DNA of 64,000 nucleotides from contig JANRIG010000032.1 in assembly GCA_033765235.1 (NCBI GenBank), positions 58,428 to 122,427 of the forward strand, given 5' to 3'. Position numbers and translations under genes: made by a program. Under the pieces are notes generated by a model. The model had not been told where the DNA came from, made no database searches, and saw only the letters and a list, made by a program, of their open reading frames with translations. Below, piece by piece: positions 27,541 to 35,649 of the stretch; the stretch's first letter is position 1; every line of letters starts with the position of its first letter. The DNA comes from JANRIG01 sp033765235. GTDB lineage: Bacteria > Bacteroidota > Bacteroidia > Cytophagales > UBA9547.

Positions 27541-27650
27541 AGGAAACAATATAGATATGTATTCAAATATTATTAAGTTTGAAAAGTAGGACAAAAACTT
27601 ACTTGAACTTTTACGTATCATCTTATAAGTACGTTTCAAATATTTTAACA

Positions 27651-28175
27651 TTATATTAATATACCTAATTTTTGTAGCTCAGTAGATACCTTGAGAGAAT
27701 TGCTCTCAATGGCATTTTTGTTTATTTCAAACCTTAGCTTGTCATCTACGAGTATAAAATTGATGCCTGAGCCTTTTTTACAAAGGCCGTTTTTTTCGGT
27801 CACTACCAGTGTGGGCTTGCCTGATAGTGCGTTGCAGAGGTCATTTACATCGCTGCTTTTGGAGCCTGACACAAATACTATGTGGCACCCGGTAGCTTCT
27901 GATGCTGAACTGAGCTTTTTTACTATGATATTTTGTGTGCCTGCTTTTTTGGCTGCTGCTATGGATTCCAGCTCTTTGCTAATATCTGAGTTGCCATACA
28001 CACCTATCACAAAGTCACCTGTCTTTTTGCTTTCGGGCCAGTCCAAATATTTGGTAAAATGGTACATAAACATGGCGTGTACTTTGTAGTTTACATCTTG
28101 TGCTTGTGATTTTTGGCAATACCACAATGTCATCATTAGTATAATTATGGCAAATATTTTGTCTGACTTTTTCAT
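27651..28175 (-). CDS. YfiR-like periplasmic protein, first copy
   Basis: A 174-residue protein with signal peptide (about 1-25, ending K-S-Q-A-Q). The YfiR domain has D-V-N-Y-K-V-H-A-M-F-M-Y-H-F-T-K-Y-L-D-W-P, G-D-F-V-I-G-V-Y-G-N-S and E-K-N-G-L-C-K-K-G-S. Three cysteines are present (G-C-H-I-V-F, D-L-C-N and G-L-C-K). The second copy lacks the middle one, so redox pairing may differ between them. It leads the operon; a gap of 110 bp separates it from the second copy and could hold an internal promoter. Likely role: periplasmic ligand- or redox-responsive regulator of the membrane sensor encoded downstream. Confidence 0.8.
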   Translation of the reverse strand: MKKSDKIFAIIILMMTLWYCQKSQAQDVNYKVHAMFMYHFTKYLDWPESKKTGDFVIGVYGNSDISKELESIAAAKKAGTQNIIVKKLSSASEATGCHIVFVSGSKSSDVNDLCNALSGKPTLVVTEKNGLCKKGSGINFILVDDKLRFEINKNAIESNSLKVSTELQKLGILI

Positions 28176-28383
28176 GATAGTATAAATTTTATATGAAGCA
28201 GATATTTAATTATTCAAATATGTTGCAATTATACTATGAAAATATGCGGTGGATAAGGCTTATATATTAAGTGGTATCTATAGGTTTAGTAAGTGAGGAT
28301 ATTATTTAGTAAGTGGATGGGTGAAAATGATGCTTAGCCGCCATTATAGCGGTGTGCAAGTAGTAAGCAATAGATGCCATACA

Positions 28384-29550
28384 CTACCTCACCATTTTTA
28401 TTACTTCGTCTATAATGGTATAGGTTTGTCCATAGTGGTTGGCTATTTTGTCGCTTTGCTGCTTGCCAAGTCGCACTATTACGGTGTTTAGCTTAGGTAT
28501 CATGATGATAAACTGCCCCAAGGTGCCGCGCATGTAGTATATCTTGTGACCTAACCGCTCTATGAGCCAAAATTGGTATCCGTAGTAATCCACTATTTTA
28601 GTATCGTCTGCCAAGTTGGGCAGCATTATGGGGCTGATGGCATGGTTTATATAGTTGGAGTCTATAAGCATGGCACCGTTCCAGTATCCCTTGTGCAGAC
28701 ACAGTTTGCCCAGTCTGGCAAAGTCACGAGCATTGGCATACAGACAGCAAAAAGCCCTTTCATAGCCGTTTTTTTCATTGAGGTTCCACAATGCATCATT
28801 TTCTGCATCTATAGGCTGCCATATTTTTTCTTCAAAATATTTGCTTAGCGAAGTGCCTGTGGCAGTGGCTATTATCATGCTCAGTATTTGTGTGTCTGCA
28901 CTGCGGTAGTCAAAATACTTGCCGGGCATTGATTGCATTGGTTTTGACAATACCAATTCATTGAGTTTGCTGCCGTAATATGCCTCCATGATATCGCTGC
29001 CCAACACTTTAATAGGGTTGTTATAGGCAGCAGACTCGTCCCATGCTATGCCTGACGACATCATGAGCACATGTCGTATGGTGATGGTCTTGCGGTCATC
29101 GGTGCCAAAGTCGGGTATATATTTTGCTACGGGGTCGTCAAGTGAACTTATTTTGCCCTCTTGCAGGGCTATGCCTATGAGCAAACTCACTACTGACTTA
29201 GCCATGGAAAACGATGCTGATATTTGCTCACCTGTATGGTTGTAATATTTTTCTATCAATATACTATCGTCTTTCACCACTATGAATGCTACAGCCTCAT
29301 ACTTTTTGAGCACACCGCTCAATGAGTCTGAAAAATCAAAAGAATTGTACTTTTTGGAGATAGGCCATGGGCTCTCTGCAATACTCCTATTGATAGTACG
29401 GTTGTCAAATATTTTATAATCATCTATATTTACCAAGTTGTATATGAGGGCTTTGTATATGAAATAGTTGCCACTAAATATGCAATAGATATTAAATATG
29501 GTTGCTATAATGATGATGGCAAGACCTGTGTAGCCTATTATTTTTTTCAT
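28384..29550 (-). CDS. Membrane-anchored serine hydrolase of the beta-lactamase class C family
   Basis: A 388-residue protein with one N-terminal membrane helix (about 5-27). The active-site S-x-x-K is S115-M-A-K118 in the context S-A-S-F-S-M-A-K-S-V. It is followed by L-L-I-G-I-A-L-Q-E-G-K-I and D-P-V-A-K-Y-I-P-D-F. F-D-Y-R-S-A-D-T-Q-I-L near 223-233 supplies the Tyr motif. The C-terminal region has the Y-G-Y-Q-F-W and R-G-T-L-G-Q strands. Members are peptidases or esterases, seldom antibiotic lactamases. It starts 1 bp after the end of the propeller/barrel gene, so the two are coupled. Confidence 0.85.
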   Translation of the reverse strand: MKKIIGYTGLAIIIIATIFNIYCIFSGNYFIYKALIYNLVNIDDYKIFDNRTINRSIAESPWPISKKYNSFDFSDSLSGVLKKYEAVAFIVVKDDSILIEKYYNHTGEQISASFSMAKSVVSLLIGIALQEGKISSLDDPVAKYIPDFGTDDRKTITIRHVLMMSSGIAWDESAAYNNPIKVLGSDIMEAYYGSKLNELVLSKPMQSMPGKYFDYRSADTQILSMIIATATGTSLSKYFEEKIWQPIDAENDALWNLNEKNGYERAFCCLYANARDFARLGKLCLHKGYWNGAMLIDSNYINHAISPIMLPNLADDTKIVDYYGYQFWLIERLGHKIYYMRGTLGQFIIMIPKLNTVIVRLGKQQSDKIANHYGQTYTIIDEVIKMVR

Positions 29551-29551
29551 A

Positions 29552-32500
29552 TCAGAAGTCGTATCCTAAGGTTAAATATAGTCTTACAGGTTGTATCACA
29601 AAGTTACGAATGCCCCATCCCACATCAAACTTGACATAGTATCCGCTAATCATGGTACGTATGCCCACGCCATATCCTGCCAAAAAAGGATTTTGGTAAT
29701 TGGTCACTGTAGCTTTGAACGGCGACTGGTCTATCATAGTGGTATTGATACTGTTTGATGTGGTAAATGGGCTGTCTCCTGACCAGGCTGTGCCAAAGTC
29801 GTAAAACGATGCAAGTTGGAAATTTCTTATGAAATTTGATTTTATATTTCTGTTAATAAAATATTTGAATATGTGCATACGCAACTCCGCATTGATTAGA
29901 AAATAATGTTTGCCGTATTGGGCACTGTAGTTGAATCCTCTAAGGTTGGTGACATATTCTATAAACAGCAGGTCGCGGTTGTCTTTGTTCTCGGGAGTAA
30001 TGAGGGGGTGGCTATCGTCTTTGTAAGTGGTGGAATTAATAATCCAGTTGTCCATACCTCCTATCATGAATGTTTTGGCACCCGGTCCTATGTATGAGCC
30101 TGCGCTAAATCTGGTGGCAAGCAGCAGCTCACGATGCACAGGCTGGTAGTACCTGCAATCTATATAAAGTTTGGTAAAATCTACATTTTGCTCCCCTATG
30201 GCAGCCCAAGTAGATATGCCCATTTTGCCTTTGAAGCCGTGATTATGATTAACGCCTTTGGCTTTGATATTGTCATACACCCACTCTACAGTGCCTCCTA
30301 AGTAGCTGGTATTCTGCGCAGTGTCAGATTGTGGAATGATGTTTAAAAATCTTGTATTGGCTACAAACGGAGTGGCACTTACTCTAAACATGGGGTTGAA
30401 AGGGTACGACACTGTAGCCTCCAGTTTGTGCATAGTGTATTTGTGCAAAGGATTATTGCCACCTTGGTTTAGTGTCCAGTTCAAGGCATCTTTGGTATAT
30501 CGCAGCTTAAAGTCGGCTCGGTATTTGAGGTACTCATATTCACCCCACATGATACTGGTTTTGAAGTCAAACACGGCAAATACTCCTGCATTCATTCTAT
30601 GATTTGCCATGATATCGCTCATATTCACAGCTCCTACCATGCCCAGTCCGCGCAGTGGGTCTATACGGGTAGAGGTATTGATGTAGTCTATGCCAAAGTC
30701 ATGCTTGTATCGCAGCGGGTTTGATATATACAGCTCATTATATTTAAGTTTTATTTCCACTATTTTTCTTTTGATAGGAGGTTTGCTTTTAGTTTTTGAG
30801 GTATCATGTTTCTGTGATGCAAGCAGCATTTTTTGTCGCATTTCTTCTTTTTCAAATTCAAATATATAATTGTTAATATCAATCTCAGAGGTGTCTGTGA
30901 GTAAGGCAGATTTTTTGCGTGTCTGCATTTCATATCTTGTTATTACAGGTATTTTTACGGTGGGCTCTACTTTAGGGGCAGATATTTCTATCACGGTATT
31001 GTCAAAGAGCTGCTTGCGGTCGGTCTTTGCTATGGAGTCGTAGGTATTGTTGAAGTTGAAGTTGGTGTCGAGGTATATGCGTCGCTTGTTATTGTCTTGT
31101 ATGATAAAGGCAAAGTCTGAGTTGGTGTTGTTAATGTCGTATGAAATAAGATTTTGTCGGTAGTTGGTAAGGGCAAGCGGGGGCGAAGTACTGTTTTTTT
31201 GTTTGTAAAGTTCAAATATTCCGTTGCGGTCGCTCAGGTAAAACATTTCCCCCGCACGGTTCATACGGGGTGCTATTTCGTTAGAAGGGGAGTTTGTAAT
31301 GCGCTTGGCAAAGGTCTTGCTGCTATCGAGGTGATAGTAAAATATATCTTGATTGGTCTTCATTTTTCTGAAATCCAGTTTCTTACGGGGCATCAGGGAG
31401 TCGGTTTGTCGGTTGGAGTTGAATACAAATTCTTTTTGTGATTTGGGTATGAATACAGGGTTGCGGTCGTCGTACACATCGTTGGTGATGGGTGTTACCA
31501 AGTTATTGCGCAGCGAATAAATATATATATCACTTTGCCCCGACACATTTTCGCCACTCAGTACTATAGTGGCACCGTCTTCCGAAAAATTGAAGTCGTT
31601 TACTTGTTTAAAGTGTTTGTATATACCTCTGTAGGTCTGCTTTTGGGAGTACCTGATGTTGAAAAAATTAGATACCTCGAGGCGCATACGCTCCGCGGTG
31701 TTTTCTATCTGTTGTTTTATATCATAAGTTACCAGTTTCATCCTATCTGCTTTCACGGCTATGATACCTATTTTTTCATTGTTGCGCCATGCTACCACAG
31801 GTATGTCATAGTTTATTTTTTGGTCTGTCATTTTATACCCACCTCTGTACACTACATATTTTTTGTTGGTGAGCACGTTTTTTACCATTACTTTATATCT
31901 TCCGTTTTTGTTTTTCACATACGCAAAACGTGTGCCATCAGGGCTCAGTTTTATGCTTCCATAGTAGGTATCGTCGCGCGTGTAGCGGATGATACGATGC
32001 TTGCTTTTGGGCATATCAAATGTATCGTTGGCGTAGCCTGCTTGCTTGGTATAATATTCTTTCCATTCTTTTAGAAATATTTTGTAAGGGGTGCTTATGC
32101 TTTGTGCAAATCCTTTTTCGTAGCTGCGTCTTATTTTGGTATATGCACATACATTGCCTATCTGGTGCCTGCCATATCGCTCTGCCAGATAGTTCCACAT
32201 AGATGCGCCCGCCGTTTGCGCATCTTCGCCTTTGAGGCGATTGGGTTTTTTGAAATTGCGGTTAAGAAAAAGGTCACGAATTTTATCATCCATTTCGGTA
32301 CTCCACCCCTCAGACAAATAATATACCAACCCTGAAAGGTACCATTCGGGAAGGTTAAATAGATAGGTGCTTTGCAATACTTGCTTTAGGCCACCACCAT
32401 ACATCATCTCATTTAGAAACAAGTTTGAAATAGATTTAGCTATTTCTTTTTGCAAGTCTGTCTGCACGCCGTTGAAGTACACTTCTATTTTATTTTTGAG

Positions 32501-32857
32501 AAATATGCTATATCCACCTACAAATACTTTTTCGGTAGTGAGGCCTACATTGCTTTGCAAATAGTCTGAGTGTGTGGCATATACTATGAGCTTGATACGG
32601 TCTGTAGGCACATAGCCCAGCAGGTCTGATATTTTTTCAAACTCGGTTTCGGCATAGTGTGCAGCCATCACGGCGGCATTTTTTGAGGCTCTGTAATAGT
32701 ATATCTCAAAGTTGTCGGTGCTTATCACACTCCATTCAAAGTTTTGGTACTGTACCCTATTCTTGCCAAAACCCTCTTGCAGCGATTGTCCACGAGAGTA
32801 TTGCATCAATCCCAAGAATATTAAAAATATTATATTTATGAATAATTTATTTTTCAA
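29552..32857 (-). CDS. TolB-like propeller fused to an outer-membrane beta barrel
   Basis: A 1101-residue exported protein (signal peptide about 1-23). Residues about 35-260 resemble peptidase MA-like domains: F-E-I-Y-Y-Y-R, L-P-E-W-Y-L-S-G-L-V-Y-Y-L-S-E-G. The expected H-E-x-x-H reads L-F-L-N-E-M-M, so it is probably inactive. Residues about 280-620 contain WD40-like TolB/PD40 blades (S-P-D-G-T-R-F-A-Y-V, S-E-D-G-A-T-I-V-L-S-G, F-V-F-N-S-N-R-Q-T). The C-terminal 380 residues form a BamA-type barrel with G-G-T-V-E-W and end in L-T-L-G-Y-D-F, the terminal Phe typical of outer-membrane proteins. This architecture is recurrent in Bacteroidota; its function is unknown, possibly envelope assembly. 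Confidence 0.75.
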   Translation of the reverse strand: MKNKLFINIIFLIFLGLMQYSRGQSLQEGFGKNRVQYQNFEWSVISTDNFEIYYYRASKNAAVMAAHYAETEFEKISDLLGYVPTDRIKLIVYATHSDYLQSNVGLTTEKVFVGGYSIFLKNKIEVYFNGVQTDLQKEIAKSISNLFLNEMMYGGGLKQVLQSTYLFNLPEWYLSGLVYYLSEGWSTEMDDKIRDLFLNRNFKKPNRLKGEDAQTAGASMWNYLAERYGRHQIGNVCAYTKIRRSYEKGFAQSISTPYKIFLKEWKEYYTKQAGYANDTFDMPKSKHRIIRYTRDDTYYGSIKLSPDGTRFAYVKNKNGRYKVMVKNVLTNKKYVVYRGGYKMTDQKINYDIPVVAWRNNEKIGIIAVKADRMKLVTYDIKQQIENTAERMRLEVSNFFNIRYSQKQTYRGIYKHFKQVNDFNFSEDGATIVLSGENVSGQSDIYIYSLRNNLVTPITNDVYDDRNPVFIPKSQKEFVFNSNRQTDSLMPRKKLDFRKMKTNQDIFYYHLDSSKTFAKRITNSPSNEIAPRMNRAGEMFYLSDRNGIFELYKQKNSTSPPLALTNYRQNLISYDINNTNSDFAFIIQDNNKRRIYLDTNFNFNNTYDSIAKTDRKQLFDNTVIEISAPKVEPTVKIPVITRYEMQTRKKSALLTDTSEIDINNYIFEFEKEEMRQKMLLASQKHDTSKTKSKPPIKRKIVEIKLKYNELYISNPLRYKHDFGIDYINTSTRIDPLRGLGMVGAVNMSDIMANHRMNAGVFAVFDFKTSIMWGEYEYLKYRADFKLRYTKDALNWTLNQGGNNPLHKYTMHKLEATVSYPFNPMFRVSATPFVANTRFLNIIPQSDTAQNTSYLGGTVEWVYDNIKAKGVNHNHGFKGKMGISTWAAIGEQNVDFTKLYIDCRYYQPVHRELLLATRFSAGSYIGPGAKTFMIGGMDNWIINSTTYKDDSHPLITPENKDNRDLLFIEYVTNLRGFNYSAQYGKHYFLINAELRMHIFKYFINRNIKSNFIRNFQLASFYDFGTAWSGDSPFTTSNSINTTMIDQSPFKATVTNYQNPFLAGYGVGIRTMISGYYVKFDVGWGIRNFVIQPVRLYLTLGYDF

Positions 32858-32978
32858 CTCGGCATATAAAACGTAAAAATACTACAAACCACACAATGCT
32901 GAGAATAAATGTTATATTTCATGCAATAGTGAAATTATTAGCCTCAAATATTTTCATCTAAAATAAAAACATTTATCA

Positions 32979-33005
32979 TTTGCAAAAGATATAATTTTAT
33001 ATTTG
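32979..33005 (+). promoter_or_regulatory. Candidate promoter of the gapN-like gene
   Basis: TATATTTG at 32998-33005 fits TAnnTTTG, and TTTG at 32979-32982 may serve as -33, with a spacing of 15 that is shorter than usual. The start codon is at 33034. Confidence 0.4.
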
Positions 33006-33033
33006 CGACCTTTATTAATTTATATCAAGTACC

Positions 33034-34659
33034 ATGAGCATAAAAATTAAGATGAGCCAAATGTTTCCGGCAGAAGCGCAAGTACCCGAACAGTTTCAAA
33101 TAAAAACTCCACTTCACCAACCAGATTTTTTGGTAAACGGTGCCATGGTAGCATGGAGCGGTGCGCGCCAAGAGGTATTTTCTCCTGTATATATCAATAC
33201 TTCTGAGGGTTATAAGCAAAAATTGATTGGAAGCTATCCTTTAGTAGGCGAAAAAGAAGCATTGGAGGCATTGGATGCCGCCGTAAAAGCTTATGACAAC
33301 GGCAAAGGCGAGTGGCCTACTATGACAGTAGAAGAGCGCATACGCTGCATGGAAGCATTTACTAACGAAATGATAGAGAAAAAAGACGATGTAGTAAAGC
33401 TGCTCATGTGGGAAATAGGCAAGTCATACAAAGACTCTGTCAAAGAATTTGACCGCACCGTAGAATATATATATGATACCATAGACGCTTACAAAGACCT
33501 TGACCGCCAGCACTCAAGGTTTCATATAGAGCAAGGTATATTGGCACAAATACGCAGAGCTCCACTCGGAGTAGTACTATGCATGGGACCTTTCAACTAT
33601 CCTCTTAATGAGACGTTTGCCACACTCATTCCCGCACTCATTACAGGCAATACTGTGCTTTTCAAACCGCCCAAGCACGGCACATTATTACACTATCCAT
33701 TGTTAGAGGCATTTCGCAAAAATTTTCCTAAAGGAGTGGTAAATACCATTTATGGCAGAGGCAATGCAGTAGTACCCTCGCTCATGGAGTCTGGCAAAAT
33801 AAATGTGCTCACGCTCATAGGCTCCAGCAAAGTAGCAGATAAACTCAAAAAATCGCACCCAAAGGTAAATCGCCTGAGAGCCATACTCGGCTTAGATGCC
33901 AAAAATGCTGCCATAGTACTCGACAATGCAGATATAGACCTTGCTGTGAAGGAGACCGTATTAGGCTCACTTTCATTTAACGGGCAGCGCTGCACTGCCA
34001 TCAAGATAGTGTATGTACACAAATCTATTGCAGATACTTTCTTGAAAAAACTTAGTGCAGAAATAGAAAAACTCAAAATAGGAATGCCTTGGGAAGATGG
34101 TGTGAGCCTCACCCCACTGCCTGAGCCTAACAAACCAACCTATCTCAAAGAGTGCATAGCAGATGCCTTGGCACATGGTGCCAAAGTTGTAAACGAAAAT
34201 GGAGGCGATACGCAACTTTCGTTTGTGTATCCTGCGGTGCTGTATCCGGTAAATGAAAAAATGAAACTGTATAGAGAAGAGCAATTTGGTCCTGTGATAC
34301 CTGTAGTACCCTTTAGCGATATAGAAGAACCTATTAAGTACCTGATAGAGAGCGACCATGGACAGCAAGTAAGCCTCTTTGGCACAGACTCAGGACAGAT
34401 GGCATCACTCATAGACCCGGTAGTGAACCAAGTATGTAGGGTGAACATCAATTGCCAGTGCCAGCGCGGACCTGATACTTTCCCATTCACAGGACGCAAA
34501 GACTCTGCCGAAGGCACGCTCTCTGTGGCTGATGCCTTGAGGTCTTTCACCATTCGCACTATGGTGGCTGCTAAAGAAACTGCTGACAATAAGTTGATGA
34601 TTAATGAAATAATAAACGAGCACAAGTCCAAATTTCTTTCTACTAAGTTTGTGTTTTAA
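33034..34659 (+). CDS. gapN: GapN-like NADP-dependent glyceraldehyde-3-phosphate dehydrogenase
   Basis: A 541-residue aldehyde dehydrogenase with the long N-terminus seen in Bacteroidota GapN homologues. Non-phosphorylating GAPDH makes 3-phosphoglycerate and NADPH directly in the cytoplasm. Motifs: G-P-F-N-Y-P near 187-192, F-K-P-P-K near 212-216, catalytic C320 in N-G-Q-R-C-T, and E416 in E-E-Q-F-G-P-V. The usual general-base Glu of E-L-G-G-K is Gly286 here (I-L-G-L-D-A-K-N). This lowers certainty about chemistry, although the pattern may be normal for this subfamily. It is monocistronic. Confidence 0.8.
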   Translation: MSIKIKMSQMFPAEAQVPEQFQIKTPLHQPDFLVNGAMVAWSGARQEVFSPVYINTSEGYKQKLIGSYPLVGEKEALEALDAAVKAYDNGKGEWPTMTVEERIRCMEAFTNEMIEKKDDVVKLLMWEIGKSYKDSVKEFDRTVEYIYDTIDAYKDLDRQHSRFHIEQGILAQIRRAPLGVVLCMGPFNYPLNETFATLIPALITGNTVLFKPPKHGTLLHYPLLEAFRKNFPKGVVNTIYGRGNAVVPSLMESGKINVLTLIGSSKVADKLKKSHPKVNRLRAILGLDAKNAAIVLDNADIDLAVKETVLGSLSFNGQRCTAIKIVYVHKSIADTFLKKLSAEIEKLKIGMPWEDGVSLTPLPEPNKPTYLKECIADALAHGAKVVNENGGDTQLSFVYPAVLYPVNEKMKLYREEQFGPVIPVVPFSDIEEPIKYLIESDHGQQVSLFGTDSGQMASLIDPVVNQVCRVNINCQCQRGPDTFPFTGRKDSAEGTLSVADALRSFTIRTMVAAKETADNKLMINEIINEHKSKFLSTKFVF

Positions 34660-34865
34660 TAAATTATTGATAAAAAAAATTGTAGTATTGTACATACAGC
34701 AGATATTTGCAGCTGCTACTACTTTTCAGCGCATTGCAGGTCGCAATGATTTATTATTTTATTATATTAGTATCAATCTTGTATTTATTAAGCGTGAGGC
34801 TGAGTTTGTCTCAATGTGCTTCAATAATAATTGTAAGTAAATGAAAATGCACGATGTATAAAAAG

Positions 34866-34938
34866 TGGGACCGAGTGGAATCGAACCACCGACACAAGGA
34901 TTTTCAGTCCTTTGCTCTACCGACTGAGCTACAGTCCC
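34866..34938 (-). tRNA. tRNA-Phe (GAA anticodon)
   Basis: On the minus strand 73 bases fold as a cloverleaf. The acceptor arms GGGACTG/CGGTCCC carry one T-G pair and discriminator A. The D arm has GCTCAGTCGGTAGAGC, the anticodon stem AAGGA/TCCTT carries loop CTGAAAA (anticodon GAA, A36-A37-A38), and the T arm has GGTTCGATTCC. The CCA end is not encoded; the strand continues CTTTTTAT. A TAnnTTTG element lies 36 bases upstream. Confidence 0.95.
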
Positions 34939-34973
34939 GTTTCACCACATATCTCTTTTGAAAATTGGGAGTG

Positions 34974-34981
34974 CAAAGGTA
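34974..34981 (-). promoter_or_regulatory. Candidate -7 element of the tRNA-Phe gene
   Basis: The minus strand reads TACCTTTG followed by CACTCCC, nearly the same words as upstream of leuA (TACCTTTGCACCCC). It lies 36 bases before the tRNA 5' end; the DNA further upstream is pure A+T. Confidence 0.5.
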
Positions 34982-35059
34982 GGGAATAATTTAAAAATTT
35001 AATATTTAAAATTTAAAATTATTTTTTGGATGTGAAATTAGGTAATATTTCTATCTATA

Positions 35060-35644
35060 TCAGTGCATGGCAGCTCTATGGGGTAGTTTTTCTACTATCT
35101 CACCTTCAAGGCGGTTGAGCTCAGTAGTGCGCTTGTACACTACTTGTTTGTCAAAATATTTTAATGCCATATCTATAAATATTTCGCCATGGCGCGCCTC
35201 CGATGCCCACAAGGTGTGATAAAAATCTTTGAGCTCACCTTTAGGCAAATTTTCATACACTATTTTGAACCGCTCGGCACCTCTGGTTTCTATAATAGAA
35301 GCAAGCAAAAGCCTGTCCATAAACCTCTCCTCTCTACCTGTGCGGCACAGTTTGAGCAGGTTATTTACATAGGGGTCTTCGTCTATCTCGTGGCTCAAGG
35401 GTATGTTTTGCTTTTGCATAATGGCATATACCTGCTTGAAATGCACCATTTCTTCTATGGCAGTGTCTATAAGTAAGTCTAATATCTTTACCCTATCAGG
35501 ATACTTGGCTACAAAACTCATAGCCATGGCACTGGCTTTGCGCTCACAATTGGCATGGTCTTGCAAAAATGAAGGAAAGTTTTGTAAAACTACCTTAATC
35601 CATTCAGAGTGTGTGGGTTGGGTAAGCTCTATCCTGTGCTGCAT
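35060..35644 (-). CDS. miaE: tRNA-(ms2io6A) hydroxylase
   Basis: A 194-residue ferritin-like di-iron enzyme that hydroxylates the isopentenyl group of ms2i6A37 in tRNAs reading UNN codons. Probable iron ligands are E34 (N-C-E-R-K-A), E65 and H68 (E-E-M-V-H-F), E119 (I-I-E-T-R-G-A-E) and E149/H152 (S-E-A-R-H). Length and motif order fit the MiaE family well. The tRNA-Phe gene about 120 bp downstream on the same strand has A36-A37 and so is an expected substrate. The PQQ-type dehydrogenase ends 5 bp upstream of the miaE start, so the two may be co-transcribed. Confidence 0.9.
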   Translation of the reverse strand: MQHRIELTQPTHSEWIKVVLQNFPSFLQDHANCERKASAMAMSFVAKYPDRVKILDLLIDTAIEEMVHFKQVYAIMQKQNIPLSHEIDEDPYVNNLLKLCRTGREERFMDRLLLASIIETRGAERFKIVYENLPKGELKDFYHTLWASEARHGEIFIDMALKYFDKQVVYKRTTELNRLEGEIVEKLPHRAAMH

Positions 35645-35649
35645 AGGTA

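Noticed and set aside
34660..34865. Small frames after the gapN-like gene
   Set aside because: They are short, A+T-rich and without signal peptide, motif or good start context.
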